64,000 bases of DNA from Quatrionicoccus australiensis (GTDB taxonomy: Bacteria; Pseudomonadota; Gammaproteobacteria; Burkholderiales; Rhodocyclaceae). Below are positions 9,542 through 19,077 of this stretch, piece after piece; within the stretch, counting starts at the first letter, position 1, and each line of letters starts with the position of its first letter. The notes under the pieces are model-generated. The model saw nothing but the letters and a program-made list of their open reading frames with translations, made no database searches and was not told where the DNA came from. The position numbers were made by a program, and so were the translations under genes. The stretch covers positions 1,426,001 through 1,490,000 of the forward strand of contig NZ_JAHBAH010000001.1 of the NCBI RefSeq assembly GCF_020510425.1, read 5' to 3'.

Positions 9542-11770
9542 TTACCTCACACAATCAACGTAGTAGCGCCCGTCGCCCCCCTTGACCAGACCATGCACAT
9601 CGGTCTCGAAACCGGGGAAGGCGGCATTGAATTCCCGGGCGAATTTCAGATAACTGCAAATAGTCTTGTTGAAGCGCTCGCCCGGAATCAGCAGCGGAAT
9701 GCCCGGTGGGTAAGGCGTCAGCAGCACGGCAGTAACGCGCCCTTCCAGCTCGTCGACCGGTACGCGCTCGATATCGCGGTGTGCCATCTTGGCAAAGGCA
9801 TCGGCCGGACGCATCGCCGGCACCATGTCCGACAGGTACATCTCGGTGGTCAGGCGGGCGACGTCGTTCTGCTTGTACACGCTGTGGATCTGCGTACACA
9901 GGTCGCGCAGGCCGACGCGCTCGTAGCGCGGGTTCTTCTGCACGAACTCGGGCAGCACCTTCCACAGCGGATGATTCTTGTCGTAATCGTCCTTGAATTG
10001 CTGCAGCGCGGTGACCAGCGTATTCCAGCGGCCCTTGGTGATGCCGATGGTGAACATGATGAAGAAGCTGTACAGGCCGCACTTCTCGACGATCACGCCG
10101 TGCTCGGCGAGGTATTTGGTGACGATGGCAGCCGGGATGCCGAATTCGTCGGCAAAGTCACCGTCGACATCGAGACCCGGGGTGATGATCGTTGCCTTGA
10201 TCGGGTCGAGCATGTTGAAGCCGTCGGCCAGATTGTTGAAGCCGTGCCAGCGCTCGCCTGGCTTCAGCATCCAGGCATCGCGTTCCTCGATGCCTTCTTC
10301 GGACAGGTCGTCCGGACCCCAGACCTTGAACCACCAGTCGGCGCCCCACTCTTCATCGACCTTGCGCATGGCACGGCGGAAATCAAGGGCCTCGGCAATC
10401 GACTCCTCGACCAGCGCGGTACCGGCCGGCTCTTCCATCATCGCCGCCGCCACATCGCAGGACGCGATGATCGAGTACTGCGGCGAGGTTGAAGTGTGCA
10501 TCAGGTAGGCTTCGTTGAAGATGTCGCGATCGAGCTTCTGGTTCTCGGCATCCTGAACCAGGATCTGCGAAGCCTGACTGAGGCCGGCCAGCAGCTTGTG
10601 CGTCGATTGCGTCGAGAAAACCATGGACTCCTTGCAGCGCGGGCGATCCGCACCAATCGCGTGGTAATCGCCATAGAAGTCGTGGAAGGCGGCGTGCGGC
10701 AGCCAGGCTTCGTCGAAATGCAGGGTATCGATCTTGCCGTCGAGTTCTTCCTTGATGTCCTCGACGTTATAGAGAATGCCGTCGTAGGTCGATTGCGTAA
10801 TCGTCAGCACGCGCGGCTTGGCCGTCTTGTCGGAGATGAACGGATTGGCGGCAATTTTCTTCTGGATGCTTTCCCAGGCGAATTCGCTCTTCGGGATCGG
10901 GCCGATGATGCCGAAGTTATTGCGCGTCGGCATCAGGAAAACCGGGATCGCGCCGGTCATCATGATCGCGTGGAGGATGGACTTGTGGCAGTTGCGGTCA
11001 ACAACGACGATGTCGTTCGGCGCCACGGTCGAGTGCCAGACGATCTTGTTCGAGGTCGACGTGCCGTTGGTGACGAAATACAGGTGGTCGGCATTGAAGA
11101 TGCGCGCGGCGTTGCGCTCGGAAGCAGCGACCGGACCGGTGTGATCGAGCAACTGGCCGAGTTCCTCGACGGCGTTGCAGACGTCCGCGCGCAGCATGTT
11201 CTCGCCGAAGAACTGGTGGAACATCTGGCCGACCGGCGACTTCAGGAAGGCGACGCCGCCCGAGTGGCCGGGGCAATGCCACGAATACGAACCGTCGGCC
11301 GCGTAATGCACCAGCGCGCGGAAAAACGGCGGCGGCAGCGAATCGAGATAGGCACGGGCTTCGCGCTTGACGTTGCGGGCGATGAATTCCGGCGTGTCCT
11401 CGAACATGTGGATGAAACCATGCAGTTCGCGCAGCACGTCGTTGGGAATATGGCGCGAGGTACGCGTTTCGCCGTGCAGGAAGATGGGAATCTCGGCATT
11501 GCGGTTGCGGATTTCGCTGACGAAGGCACGCAATTCGGCGAGGGTTTCTTCCGGCTCCAGCGCCAGTTCCTCGTCGTCGATCGACAGGATGAAGGCCGAG
11601 GCCCGGCTCTGCTGCTGGGCAAACGAGGTCAGGTCGCCGTAGCTGGTCACCCCCAGCACTTCCAGGCCTTCCTTTTCGATGGCTTCGGCGAGCGCCCGGA
11701 TGCCAAGACCGGAGGTGTTCTCCGAGCGAAAGTCTTCGTCGATGATGATGACGGGAAAGTGGAAGCGCAT
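9542..11770 (-). CDS. Arginine/lysine/ornithine decarboxylase (fold type I, inducible class)
   Basis: A 742-residue PLP enzyme. The N-terminal wing domain (about residues 1-125) precedes the catalytic core. The core has WHCPGHSGGVAF, the FGENMLRADVCN stretch, TNGTSTSNKIVWHS for PLP phosphate, the LHFDEAWLPHAAFH Asp, and STHK with the Schiff-base Lys at about residue 392. Length and lysine position sit closest to AdiA-type arginine decarboxylase, but the substrate (Arg, Lys or Orn) cannot be fixed from sequence. The enzymes consume a proton and make a polyamine or agmatine in the cytoplasm. No antiporter gene lies next to it. A short hairpin (about 11791-11808) sits in its leader. Confidence 0.88.
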   Translation of the reverse strand: MRFHFPVIIIDEDFRSENTSGLGIRALAEAIEKEGLEVLGVTSYGDLTSFAQQQSRASAFILSIDDEELALEPEETLAELRAFVSEIRNRNAEIPIFLHGETRTSRHIPNDVLRELHGFIHMFEDTPEFIARNVKREARAYLDSLPPPFFRALVHYAADGSYSWHCPGHSGGVAFLKSPVGQMFHQFFGENMLRADVCNAVEELGQLLDHTGPVAASERNAARIFNADHLYFVTNGTSTSNKIVWHSTVAPNDIVVVDRNCHKSILHAIMMTGAIPVFLMPTRNNFGIIGPIPKSEFAWESIQKKIAANPFISDKTAKPRVLTITQSTYDGILYNVEDIKEELDGKIDTLHFDEAWLPHAAFHDFYGDYHAIGADRPRCKESMVFSTQSTHKLLAGLSQASQILVQDAENQKLDRDIFNEAYLMHTSTSPQYSIIASCDVAAAMMEEPAGTALVEESIAEALDFRRAMRKVDEEWGADWWFKVWGPDDLSEEGIEERDAWMLKPGERWHGFNNLADGFNMLDPIKATIITPGLDVDGDFADEFGIPAAIVTKYLAEHGVIVEKCGLYSFFIMFTIGITKGRWNTLVTALQQFKDDYDKNHPLWKVLPEFVQKNPRYERVGLRDLCTQIHSVYKQNDVARLTTEMYLSDMVPAMRPADAFAKMAHRDIERVPVDELEGRVTAVLLTPYPPGIPLLIPGERFNKTICSYLKFAREFNAAFPGFETDVHGLVKGGDGRYYVDCVR

Positions 11771-11854
11771 TGTGTATCCTTGAAAAGCGGCGACCCGCCG
11801 CAGCGGGTCACAGAATAAGACGGTTTTGTTACGGCCTAGCGAAAATCCGCGGGC

Positions 11855-11981
11855 ATTCCATTTTCAGATCAATTGTGACGCGAAGACAAGCCGAAGACGA
11901 CCAGCGGAAGTCCCAGTGGGACAGTGCGATTAGCACGGCGAGGCGAAGTCGACAAAGTCACGGTTGGTCTGAGAATGGAAT
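11855..11981. repeat. 127-bp MITE-like element with 25-bp terminal inverted repeats
   Basis: Left arm 11855-11879 and right arm 11957-11981 are inverted copies matching at 21 of 25 positions, starting ATTCCATT. All four differences are T on the left against G on the right, so a + strand RNA could pair fully with G-U wobbles. A smaller hairpin (GTCCC/GGGAC near 11910) sits in the 77-base centre. The right end touches the dcd stop codon. It has no coding potential and may be a mobile miniature element or a structured mRNA element. Confidence 0.6.
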
Positions 11982-12547
11982 CAGATCTTGGGCAGGGTGA
12001 CGCCGACCTGCCCCTGGTACTTGCCGCCGCGGTCCTTGTACGAGGTCTCGCAGACTTCGTCGGACTCGAAGAACAGGACCTGGGCACAACCTTCGCCGGC
12101 GTAGATCTTGGCGGGCAGCGGCGTCGTGTTGGAAAACTCCAGCGTCACGTAGCCTTCCCACTCCGGTTCGAAAGGCGTCACGTTGACGATGATGCCGCAA
12201 CGCGCGTAGGTCGACTTGCCAAGGCAGACGGTCAGCACCGAGCGCGGAATGCGGAAATATTCCATGGTGCGGGCCAGCGCAAAGGAGTTCGGCGGGATGA
12301 TGCAGACGTCGGATTCGATCTCGACGAAAGACTTCGGGTCGAAGTTCTTCGGATCGACCACGGTCGAGTTGATGTTGGTGAATACCTTGAATTCGCGGGC
12401 ACAGCGGATGTCGTAACCGTAGCTGGAGGTGCCGTAGGAAACGATCTTCTCGCCATTGGCCTCGCGCACCAGCTCCGGTTCAAACGGCTCGATCATGCCG
12501 TGCTCTGCCGCCATGCGGCGGATCCATTTATCTGATTTGATGGCCAT
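11981..12547 (-). CDS. dcd: dCTP deaminase
   Basis: A 188-residue protein beginning [22 protein letters not shown], the Dcd N-terminus. It contains [50 protein letters not shown] with the catalytic Arg-Cys-Gly and nearby Glu ([19 protein letters not shown]). It converts dCTP to dUTP, the source of dUMP for thymidylate synthase, which is also in this window. It lies downstream of apbC, separated by a terminator. Confidence 0.96.
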   Translation of the reverse strand: MAIKSDKWIRRMAAEHGMIEPFEPELVREANGEKIVSYGTSSYGYDIRCAREFKVFTNINSTVVDPKNFDPKSFVEIESDVCIIPPNSFALARTMEYFRIPRSVLTVCLGKSTYARCGIIVNVTPFEPEWEGYVTLEFSNTTPLPAKIYAGEGCAQVLFFESDEVCETSYKDRGGKYQGQVGVTLPKI

Positions 12548-12573
12548 TTTTCCCTGCTACGGTCGACAAAAAT

Positions 12574-12597
12574 AAAGGCGGGATTTTACCCGCCTTT
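12574..12597 (-). terminator. Terminator downstream of apbC
   Basis: Read on the minus strand, AAAGGCGGG / CCCGCCTTT forms the stem and ATTTTTG follows. It lies between the apbC stop (12619) and the dcd start (12547). Confidence 0.75.
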
Positions 12598-12618
12598 GTG
12601 TGGGGTTTTGGCAAAAAC

Positions 12619-13710
12619 TTAGGTGTTCTGCACCACGATGTTCGGGAACTTGGAGGTCATGTCCTTGGCCTTCTCGGCAATCTTGACCGCCACCCGGCGG
12701 GCGATGCCGCGATAGATCTCGGCCGTGCGCGAATCCGGTGCGCCGACCACGGTCGGTTTGCCGCCGTCGGCCATCTGGCGAATCGCCATTTCCAGCGGCA
12801 GGCTGCCCAAAAACTCAACGTCGTAATCATCGCCCATACGCTGGCCGCCGCCCTCGCCGAAGATGTGCTCGGCGTGACCGCAATTCGAGCAGATGTGGAT
12901 GCTCATGTTTTCGACGATACCGAGAATAGGAATATTCACTTTCTCGAACATCTTCAAACCCTTGCGCGCATCGATCAGCGCGATGTCCTGCGGTGTGGTG
13001 ACGATCACGGCACCGGTCACCGGCACCTTCTGCGCCATCGACAACTGGACATCGCCAGTCCCCGGCGGCATGTCGACGATCAGGTAATCGAGGTCGTGCC
13101 AGTTGGTCTGGCCGAGCATCTGGTCGAGCGCCTGGGCAACCATCGGACCACGCCAGACCATCGGCGTCTCGACATCGACCATGAAGCCGATCGACATCGC
13201 CTGCAGACCATAGGCTTCGAGCGGCTCCATGCTCTGACCGTCCTTCGACTCGGGCTGCTCGCCAGCCAGGCCGAGCATCTGCGGTTGCGACGGGCCATAG
13301 ATGTCGGCGTCGAGAATGCCGACGCGGGCGCCTTCCTGAACCAGCGCCAGAGCCAGGTTGACCGCCGTCGTGCTCTTGCCGACGCCGCCCTTGCCGGAGG
13401 CAACGGCAATGATGTTCTTGACACCCGGTAGCAACTTGACGCCAACCTGCACGCTATGGGCGATGATCTTGCTGTACACGTTGGCCACAACCTTGCCGAC
13501 ACCCGGCACGCCGCTCACCGCCGCCTGCACCTGCTGGCGCACGGTTTCGATCTGGGTTTTGGCCGGATAACCGAGCTCGATATCGAAGAAAACATCGGCG
13601 CCATCAATCCGGATGTTCTTCACCGCCTTGCCGGCGACGAAATCCTTGCCCGTATTGGGGTCGACCGCTGCAGCAAGCGCGGTCTTGATTTGCTGTTCTG
13701 TAAGACTCAT
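12619..13710 (-). CDS. apbC: Iron-sulfur cluster carrier ATPase ApbC/Mrp
   Basis: A 363-residue P-loop protein. An N-terminal DUF59/MIP18-like domain (about residues 1-85) precedes the deviant Walker A motif SGKGGVGKST at 105-114. Further motifs are DADIYGPSQPQMLG, VDMPPGTGDVQL, and a C-terminal CSNCGH whose CxxC binds the bridging Fe-S cluster in the dimer. It transfers Fe-S clusters to apo-enzymes. The start at 13710 (MSLTEQQIKTAL) is preferred to an upstream in-frame start that adds 11 unrelated residues. metG lies beyond one regulator gene, an order common in betaproteobacteria. Confidence 0.95.
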   Translation of the reverse strand: MSLTEQQIKTALAAAVDPNTGKDFVAGKAVKNIRIDGADVFFDIELGYPAKTQIETVRQQVQAAVSGVPGVGKVVANVYSKIIAHSVQVGVKLLPGVKNIIAVASGKGGVGKSTTAVNLALALVQEGARVGILDADIYGPSQPQMLGLAGEQPESKDGQSMEPLEAYGLQAMSIGFMVDVETPMVWRGPMVAQALDQMLGQTNWHDLDYLIVDMPPGTGDVQLSMAQKVPVTGAVIVTTPQDIALIDARKGLKMFEKVNIPILGIVENMSIHICSNCGHAEHIFGEGGGQRMGDDYDVEFLGSLPLEMAIRQMADGGKPTVVGAPDSRTAEIYRGIARRVAVKIAEKAKDMTSKFPNIVVQNT

Positions 13711-13787
13711 GGAAACTCCGGGTTGGGGTGGGCGACCGGGCAATACCCGAGCGATTTTGTCCAGTATACCGCAATCCGGAGTGCTGT

Positions 13788-14474
13788 TCAGCCTTGCTGG
13801 ACGGTATCCAGGCGATAGCCCTGACCATAGACGGAAGTGAGCATCAGGCCGCTTTCGCCGGCCAGGCCGAGCTTCTTGCGCAGGCGGCTGGCATGCGTAT
13901 CGACGGTACGCGTATCGACTTCGTTGTCGCGCACCCAGACGCTGGAAAGCAGTTCTTCGCGCGGCAGGACACGGCCGATGTTGCGCAACAGGACGACGGC
14001 CAGATCAAATTCGCGCTGGGTCAGGTCAACTTCGACACCGGCCAGGGTGACGCGGCGTCCTTCCAGGTCGATTTCGATGCCGGCAATGCGCAGTGGCCCC
14101 GGCCGGGCCGACTTGCGCCGGCGCAGCAAGCTCTGGACGCGGGCCATGAACTCCATGTAACGGATCGGCTTGGGAATGAAGTCATCGGCGCCGAGACGCA
14201 GAATATCGGCCGCGCTTTCCTCTTCGGTGCGCGCCGTACAGAAGACAACCGGCACATCCCAGCCACACTTCTCGCGGATATGTTTCAGGACCTCATCGCC
14301 GCCGATATCCGGCAAGGTCCAGTCGACGACGAAAAAGTCGAAGCTGCGGGTCTTCATGGCCTCGATGCAGGCAAGCCCCTCGCTGAACACCTCGACCTGA
14401 TGTCCTTCGCTCTTGAGCAGGGCTTTCAGCACTTCAGCCTGACTGCGGCTGTCTTCAATGACGGCAAAATTCAT
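13788..14474 (-). CDS. OmpR-family response regulator
   Basis: A 228-residue regulator. Residues 1-120 form a receiver domain with the acidic pair in VIEDS, the phospho-acceptor in FFVVDWTLPDIGGDEVL, the T/S of VVFCTART, and KPIRYMEF. Residues about 130-225 form a winged-helix output domain (LTQREFDLAVVLLRNIGRVLPREELL, VDTRTVDTHASRLRKKLGL). The ATG at 14474 begins MNFAVIEDSRSQ; the in-frame region upstream looks non-coding. No sensor kinase is adjacent, so it is an orphan in this window and its targets are unknown. Confidence 0.9.
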   Translation of the reverse strand: MNFAVIEDSRSQAEVLKALLKSEGHQVEVFSEGLACIEAMKTRSFDFFVVDWTLPDIGGDEVLKHIREKCGWDVPVVFCTARTEEESAADILRLGADDFIPKPIRYMEFMARVQSLLRRRKSARPGPLRIAGIEIDLEGRRVTLAGVEVDLTQREFDLAVVLLRNIGRVLPREELLSSVWVRDNEVDTRTVDTHASRLRKKLGLAGESGLMLTSVYGQGYRLDTVQQG

Positions 14475-14669
14475 GGATTCCCCTTTAAAGGTGGATTTTG
14501 CCGCCTTGCATGCGCATCGGCAATACGCGGACTGACTAATTTTACCAAGCCAACACAATCGTTTACCTTTCGGACACAAGTCCGGAAATTGCTGGCTGAT
14601 GCGTTAATCGGCCGGGGAAGTGATGCATCGCGGTAAAATCGCGTTTTATTTATTCGCATTCCGCCTCCC

Positions 14670-16772
14670 ATGTCGCGCAAAATCCTCGTCACCTCCGCCC
14701 TGCCCTACGCCAACGGCGCCATTCACCTTGGCCACCTGGTCGAGTACATCCAAACCGATATCTGGGTCCGCTATCAGAAGATGGCCGGCAACGAATGCTG
14801 GTACGTCTGCGCTGACGACACGCACGGCACGCCGATCATGCTGCGCGCCGAAAAGGAAGGCATCACGCCGGAACAACTGATCGCCCGCGTGCATGGCGAG
14901 CACTCGCGCGACTTCGCCGGCTTCCATGTCGGCTTCGACAACTTCTACAGCACGCACTCGCCGGAAACCCGCGAATGCGCCAACGACATCTACGGCAAGC
15001 TGAAAGCCAACGGCCTGATCGAGACGCGCACCATCGAGCAGTATTACGACCCGCAGAAACAACTCTTCCTGCCCGACCGTTTCATCAAGGGCGAATGCCC
15101 GAAGTGCCACGCCAAGGATCAGTACGGCGACAACTGCGAAGTCTGCGGCGCCGCCTATGCGCCGACCGACCTGATCGAGCCGTTCTCGGCGATTTCCGGC
15201 GCCAAGCCGGAACTGCGCAACTCGGAACACTATTTCTTCAAGCTTTCCGACCCGCGCTGCGAAGCCTTCCTGCGCCAGTACACCAGCAAGGCCAATGGCA
15301 CGCTGCAGGCCGAAGCCGCCAACAAGATGCAGGAATGGCTGGGCGCGCCGGGCGAAAACAAGCTCACCGACTGGGACATCTCGCGCGACGCGCCCTACTT
15401 CGGCTTCGAGATTCCCGATGCGCCGGGCAAATACTTCTACGTCTGGCTTGATGCGCCGATCGGCTACATGGGTTCGTTCAAGAACCTGTGCGCACAAAAG
15501 GGCCTCGACTTCAACGAGTGGTTCAAGCCGGATTCGACGACCGAGCTCTACCATTTCATCGGCAAGGACATCCTCTACTTCCACGCGCTGTTCTGGCCGG
15601 CCGAACTGGCCCACGCTGGCTACCGCACGCCGAGCAAGATCTTCGCGCACGGTTTCCTGACGGTCGACGGCGCCAAGATGTCGAAATCGCGCGGCACTTT
15701 CATTACCGCCGAGAGCTTCCTGGCGACCGGCCTCAATCCGGAATGGCTGCGTTATTACTTCGCCGCCAAGCTGTCGAACACCATGGAAGACATCGACCTC
15801 AACTTCGACGACTTCTGCGCCCGCGTCAATTCCGACCTGGTCGGCAAGTACGTCAATATCGCCAGCCGCTCGGCCGGCTTCATCAGCAAGCGCTTCAACG
15901 GTCAACTGGCGCCAGCCGATGAAAACCTGCCCGCCATCAAGGCCATCCAGGAAGCCGCCGGACGCATCGCCGATCTTTACGAAGCCCGTGAATTCGGCAA
16001 GGCGATGCGCGAAGTCATGGCCCTGACCGACGGCGCCAACCAGTACGTCGACAGCGTCAAGCCGTGGGAACTCGCCAAGCAGGAAGGCAAGGAAGCCGAG
16101 TTGCACGCCGCCTGCTCGAACGCGCTCAACCTGTTCCGCCTGCTCACCGTGTTGCTCAAGCCCATCCTGCCGATCATCGCCGGCAAGGTCGAAGCCTTCC
16201 TCAACATCGCGCCGCTGACCTGGACCGACACGCAGGGCCTGCTCGCCGCGGGGCACGGCATCAACACCTACGAGCACCTGATGACGCGCGTCGATCCCAA
16301 GCTGATCGAGAAGCTGGTCGAGGCCAACAAGGAGTCGCTGGCCCCGGCCGCCGAAGTCGCAGCGGTCGACGTCAAGAAAACGGCAAAAACCGAAGCGCCT
16401 GCCGCCAAGAAAGAAGCCGCACCGGTCGCCGACGGCCTGTGCAGCATCGACGACTTCATGAAGATCGACCTGCGCATCGCCCTGATCGCCAATGCCGAGC
16501 ACGTCGAAGGCGCCGACAAGCTGATCCGTCTGACCCTCGATATCGGCGAAGAGAAGCCGCGCCAGGTCTTCGCTGGCATCAAGGCCGCCTACGACCCGGC
16601 GACGCTGATCGGCCGCCTGACGGTGATGGTCGCCAACCTGGCACCGCGCAAGATGAAGTTCGGCATGTCGGAAGGCATGGTCATGGCCGCCTCCGACCCG
16701 GACGGCAAAACGCCGGGCATCTACCTGCTGTCTCCGGACACAGGGGCGCAACCGGGCATGCGAGTCAAATAA
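14670..16772 (+). CDS. metG: Methionyl-tRNA synthetase
   Basis: A 700-residue class I synthetase. It has the HIGH-type motif HLGH near residues 17-20, a zinc knuckle with [18 protein letters not shown] near 146-163, and KMSKSR in [17 protein letters not shown]. An Ala/Lys-rich linker around residue 570 leads to a C-terminal Trbp111/EMAP-like tRNA-binding domain ([39 protein letters not shown]). This is the long dimeric type found in E. coli. A terminator follows directly. Confidence 0.97.
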   Translation: MSRKILVTSALPYANGAIHLGHLVEYIQTDIWVRYQKMAGNECWYVCADDTHGTPIMLRAEKEGITPEQLIARVHGEHSRDFAGFHVGFDNFYSTHSPETRECANDIYGKLKANGLIETRTIEQYYDPQKQLFLPDRFIKGECPKCHAKDQYGDNCEVCGAAYAPTDLIEPFSAISGAKPELRNSEHYFFKLSDPRCEAFLRQYTSKANGTLQAEAANKMQEWLGAPGENKLTDWDISRDAPYFGFEIPDAPGKYFYVWLDAPIGYMGSFKNLCAQKGLDFNEWFKPDSTTELYHFIGKDILYFHALFWPAELAHAGYRTPSKIFAHGFLTVDGAKMSKSRGTFITAESFLATGLNPEWLRYYFAAKLSNTMEDIDLNFDDFCARVNSDLVGKYVNIASRSAGFISKRFNGQLAPADENLPAIKAIQEAAGRIADLYEAREFGKAMREVMALTDGANQYVDSVKPWELAKQEGKEAELHAACSNALNLFRLLTVLLKPILPIIAGKVEAFLNIAPLTWTDTQGLLAAGHGINTYEHLMTRVDPKLIEKLVEANKESLAPAAEVAAVDVKKTAKTEAPAAKKEAAPVADGLCSIDDFMKIDLRIALIANAEHVEGADKLIRLTLDIGEEKPRQVFAGIKAAYDPATLIGRLTVMVANLAPRKMKFGMSEGMVMAASDPDGKTPGIYLLSPDTGAQPGMRVK

Positions 16773-16783
16773 TCCGGAACCCA

Positions 16784-16815
16784 AAAAAGGGCCTGAATTT
16801 CAGGCCCTTTTTTTA
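16784..16815 (+). terminator. Rho-independent terminator after metG
   Basis: AAAAAGGGCCTGAA / TTCAGGCCCTTTTTTT forms a strong hairpin with a T run eleven bases after the metG stop codon. Confidence 0.9.
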
Positions 16816-17173
16816 TTGCAGCGCAGCAAAAGCCGGCCAAAACCTCAAGTAACACTTTAAGTTAGCAAGCCAATCCAGCCCCCAGTTTTGTCCTTTTCAA
16901 ACTATCCACAAAAACTGTGGATAAGTCTGTGAATGAATCGTGGGTGAATGCGCTAAGTCACCGTCCCACAAGGCTTTTCCTTACCCTGCCTCAAACTTGA
17001 GCTAAACGCTAAGTCATTGATTTAAATTGATATATTAAATCGATATGTAATTTAACAAATCCGTCATCGTCAAGGGGTTGGCGCAAAAAAATATAGTGCT
17101 CACTGTGTATAAGTCGAGGCTTGACTTCAAGGTTGTCAAGCGATTTCACAACATTTTTTTAGCGGCATCAGGC
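16816..17173. other. AT-rich intergenic island with DnaA-box-like sites
   Basis: About 360 bases with no credible gene. A perfect DnaA-box match lies on the minus strand at 16916-16924 (TTATCCACA), with an inverted near-match CTATCCACA at 16902-16910, five bases away. A third, TTATACACA on the minus strand, lies at 17104-17112. The ten-mer CGCTAAGTCA occurs twice (16951-16960 and 17007-17016). It is followed by a very AT-rich stretch (about 17015-17065) that is partly palindromic. In a GC-rich chromosome this composition is unusual. It could be a DnaA-binding or replication-related site, or a promoter region; no replication gene is adjacent. Confidence 0.4.
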
Positions 17174-17217
17174 AAAAAAAAGCCCGCAGCGCACCGACAT
17201 CATCGGGCACTGCGGGC
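17174..17217 (-). terminator. Terminator after the ABC binding-protein gene
   Basis: On the minus strand, GCCCGCAG...CTGCGGGC forms a stem-loop followed by eight Ts. It lies 29 bases past the stop codon of the gene at 17246. Confidence 0.8.
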
Positions 17218-17245
17218 GGCAGCAAGCGCGCTGCGCTGCGTCAGA

Positions 17246-18391
17246 TCAGTCCTTGAGCAGCACCCACTTGCCGCCCTTGACGGTCATCATCACGCGCGAA
17301 CGCTGATCCATGCCGTTGTGATTCTGGGCCGTCATGTTGAACACGCCCTGCGCGCCAACCACTTCCTTCGACTGCTCAAGCACGTCGCGCAGCGCCACCC
17401 GAAACTCCGGCATGCCCGGCTTGGCCTTCTTGAGCGCCAGGGGAATCGCTTTCTGCAGCAGCAAACCGGCATCCCAGGTATTGGCGCCGAAGGTGGACAT
17501 CGTCCCGACCCCGTAGCGACCTTCGTAAGCCTTGATGTAGCCGAGCGCCACCGCCTTGATCGGGTTGCTGTTCGGCAGGTCGTCGGCGGCGAGCAAGGGC
17601 CCGCCGGCCATCAGCGTGCCTTCGACCACCTTGCCGCCGAGGCGGATGAAATCGTTGGTTGCCACGCCGTGCGTCTGGTAGATGCGGCCCTTGTAGCCCT
17701 TTTCCTGCAGGCCGGCCTGCGGCAGCACGGCCGGGCCGCCGGTCGCGGCGATGAATACGGCGTCCGGACGGGCCGCAATCACTTTCAGGACCTGGCCGGT
17801 CACTGACTGGTCGGTACGGCTGAAGCGCTCGTTGGCAATGATGGAAAGCCCGGCCTTTTCCGCCAGACCGCCGAAGACCTTGAACCAGTTTTCGCCGTAG
17901 GGATCATTGAAACCGATGAAGCCCAGCGTCTTGACGCCATTGGCCGTCATGTGGGCGATCACCGCCTCGGCGATCAGATCGTCGTTCTGCGTCGTCTTGA
18001 ACACCCATTTCTTCTTGTCGTCTATCGGCAGCACTACCGATGACGAACCGACCGTGGTCAGCAGCGGCGTCTTCGACTCGGCGACAAAATCGAGGATGGC
18101 CAGGGCGGCCGGCGTCGTCGTCGGGCCGATCAGCGCATCGACCTTGTGCTCGGCGAGCAGTTTCTTGACACCGGTCACCGCATTGGTCGGATCGGAGGCA
18201 TCGTCGAGCACGATGTATTCGATCTTCTGGCCGGCGATCTCATTCGGCAGCAGGGCGACGGTGTTTTTCTGGGGAATGCCGACCACGGCAGTCGGACCGG
18301 TCGACGAGGCGACAACGCCGATTTTGATATCGGCCTGGGCGACACCGGCCAGAACGAGCAGCGCGGCAAGCAGGGAAAACCTTGAAAGCAT
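17246..18391 (-). CDS. ABC transporter substrate-binding protein, branched-chain amino acid (LivJ-like) type
   Basis: A 381-residue exported protein. The signal peptide MLSRFSLLAALLVLAGVAQA is followed by DIKIGVVASSTGPTAVVGIPQKNT, the start of periplasmic binding domain Peripla_BP_6. Further family traits are YIVLDDASDPTNAVTGVKKLL and IGPTTTPAALAI. It binds a small ligand, perhaps an amino acid, an amide or an aromatic compound. No permease or ATPase gene is adjacent, so the transporter partners lie elsewhere. A terminator follows. Confidence 0.88.
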   Translation of the reverse strand: MLSRFSLLAALLVLAGVAQADIKIGVVASSTGPTAVVGIPQKNTVALLPNEIAGQKIEYIVLDDASDPTNAVTGVKKLLAEHKVDALIGPTTTPAALAILDFVAESKTPLLTTVGSSSVVLPIDDKKKWVFKTTQNDDLIAEAVIAHMTANGVKTLGFIGFNDPYGENWFKVFGGLAEKAGLSIIANERFSRTDQSVTGQVLKVIAARPDAVFIAATGGPAVLPQAGLQEKGYKGRIYQTHGVATNDFIRLGGKVVEGTLMAGGPLLAADDLPNSNPIKAVALGYIKAYEGRYGVGTMSTFGANTWDAGLLLQKAIPLALKKAKPGMPEFRVALRDVLEQSKEVVGAQGVFNMTAQNHNGMDQRSRVMMTVKGGKWVLLKD

Positions 18392-18442
18392 GAAAACACC
18401 TCTTGAGGCAGAATGAGCGATTCCGCATTATAGCGACCAGAA

Positions 18443-18778
18443 ATGTTCAATTCGCCAATTCGCCCGCCCCGCCCGACCCTGACCGGGCCGATTTTTCTCT
18501 ACGCCCTCGCCGATGTGTTCGGGCTTTCCTGCGTTGCCATCGGTGGCAGCTGGTTTGCCGGCGGCAAGGGCGCGATTTTTACCGGTTTTCCGACGTCGAC
18601 CGCTGAGGCCGTGGCCTGCACGCTGGGCGGCGCGGCGGTGATGTTCTGGGCGATGGGCAAGATCCTGCGCGAGATCGCCAAGCAGACACCGGCGATGCAG
18701 GCCCGCTACGACGCCTATATCGCCGCGCACCATCCGGACAAGGTGCGCCCGAAGGCGCCCGAATCAAGCGAAAACTGA
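18443..18778 (+). CDS. Small inner-membrane protein of unknown function
   Basis: A 111-residue protein with two predicted membrane segments (about residues 15-38 and 55-72) and a charged C-terminal tail (ILREIAKQTPAMQARYDAYIAAHHPDK). I do not recognise the family. It is divergent from the binding-protein gene at 17246 and ends against the ribbon-helix-helix gene at 18779 with no gap. Confidence 0.65.
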   Translation: MFNSPIRPPRPTLTGPIFLYALADVFGLSCVAIGGSWFAGGKGAIFTGFPTSTAEAVACTLGGAAVMFWAMGKILREIAKQTPAMQARYDAYIAAHHPDKVRPKAPESSEN

Positions 18779-18973
18779 CTATTCGCAGGCCTTGCCGGCC
18801 GGCTTCAGCCAGGCCGGCAGTTCGCGCTCACCGGCGTTATCGAGGATGTACTGCCGGATCAGCCGGCGCACGACCTGCGACGGCGTCAGATCCTGGCTCG
18901 CACATATTTCTTCGAAAATCTGCTTCTTTTGCGGGTCGATCAACAGGGTCAGGCGGGCGGTGCGCTTTTCCAT
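18779..18973 (-). CDS. Ribbon-helix-helix (CopG-like) DNA-binding protein
   Basis: A 64-residue protein. Residues 4-12 (RTARLTLLI) form a basic beta strand, and two helices follow (DPQKKQIFEEICASQ and TPSQVVRRLIRQYIL). This strand-helix-helix layout is that of CopG/Arc/MetJ-type repressors, which bind DNA as dimers through the strand. An inverted repeat lies 31 bases upstream of the start and may be its operator. No toxin gene is adjacent. Confidence 0.7.
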   Translation of the reverse strand: MEKRTARLTLLIDPQKKQIFEEICASQDLTPSQVVRRLIRQYILDNAGERELPAWLKPAGKACE

Positions 18974-19003
18974 CGCAGCCTCCAGGGAATCAGATTTGCA
19001 TCA

Positions 19004-19022
19004 TGTTAACATATGATTAACA
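19004..19022. promoter_or_regulatory. Inverted repeat, possible operator
   Basis: TGTTAA and TTAACA are separated by seven bases. The site lies between the ribbon-helix-helix gene (-) and the SulP gene (+), in an AT-rich spacer where both promoters should be. Binding by the adjacent small regulator is an inference. Confidence 0.4.
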
Positions 19023-19077
19023 TTGACGAATAACCGGCTGCTCATATAATCACCGGCTCACTCCCCGAGCGCGCGCC

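Noticed and set aside
14646..16784. Long open frame of about 700 codons on the minus strand
   Set aside because: It lies fully antisense to metG, which has all its family motifs. Such shadows are common in GC-rich genes.
16816..17173. Chromosomal origin oriC
   Set aside because: DnaA boxes are few, and none of the usual origin neighbours (dnaA, dnaN, rpmH, gidA) is present. It is kept as a DnaA-site-rich region.
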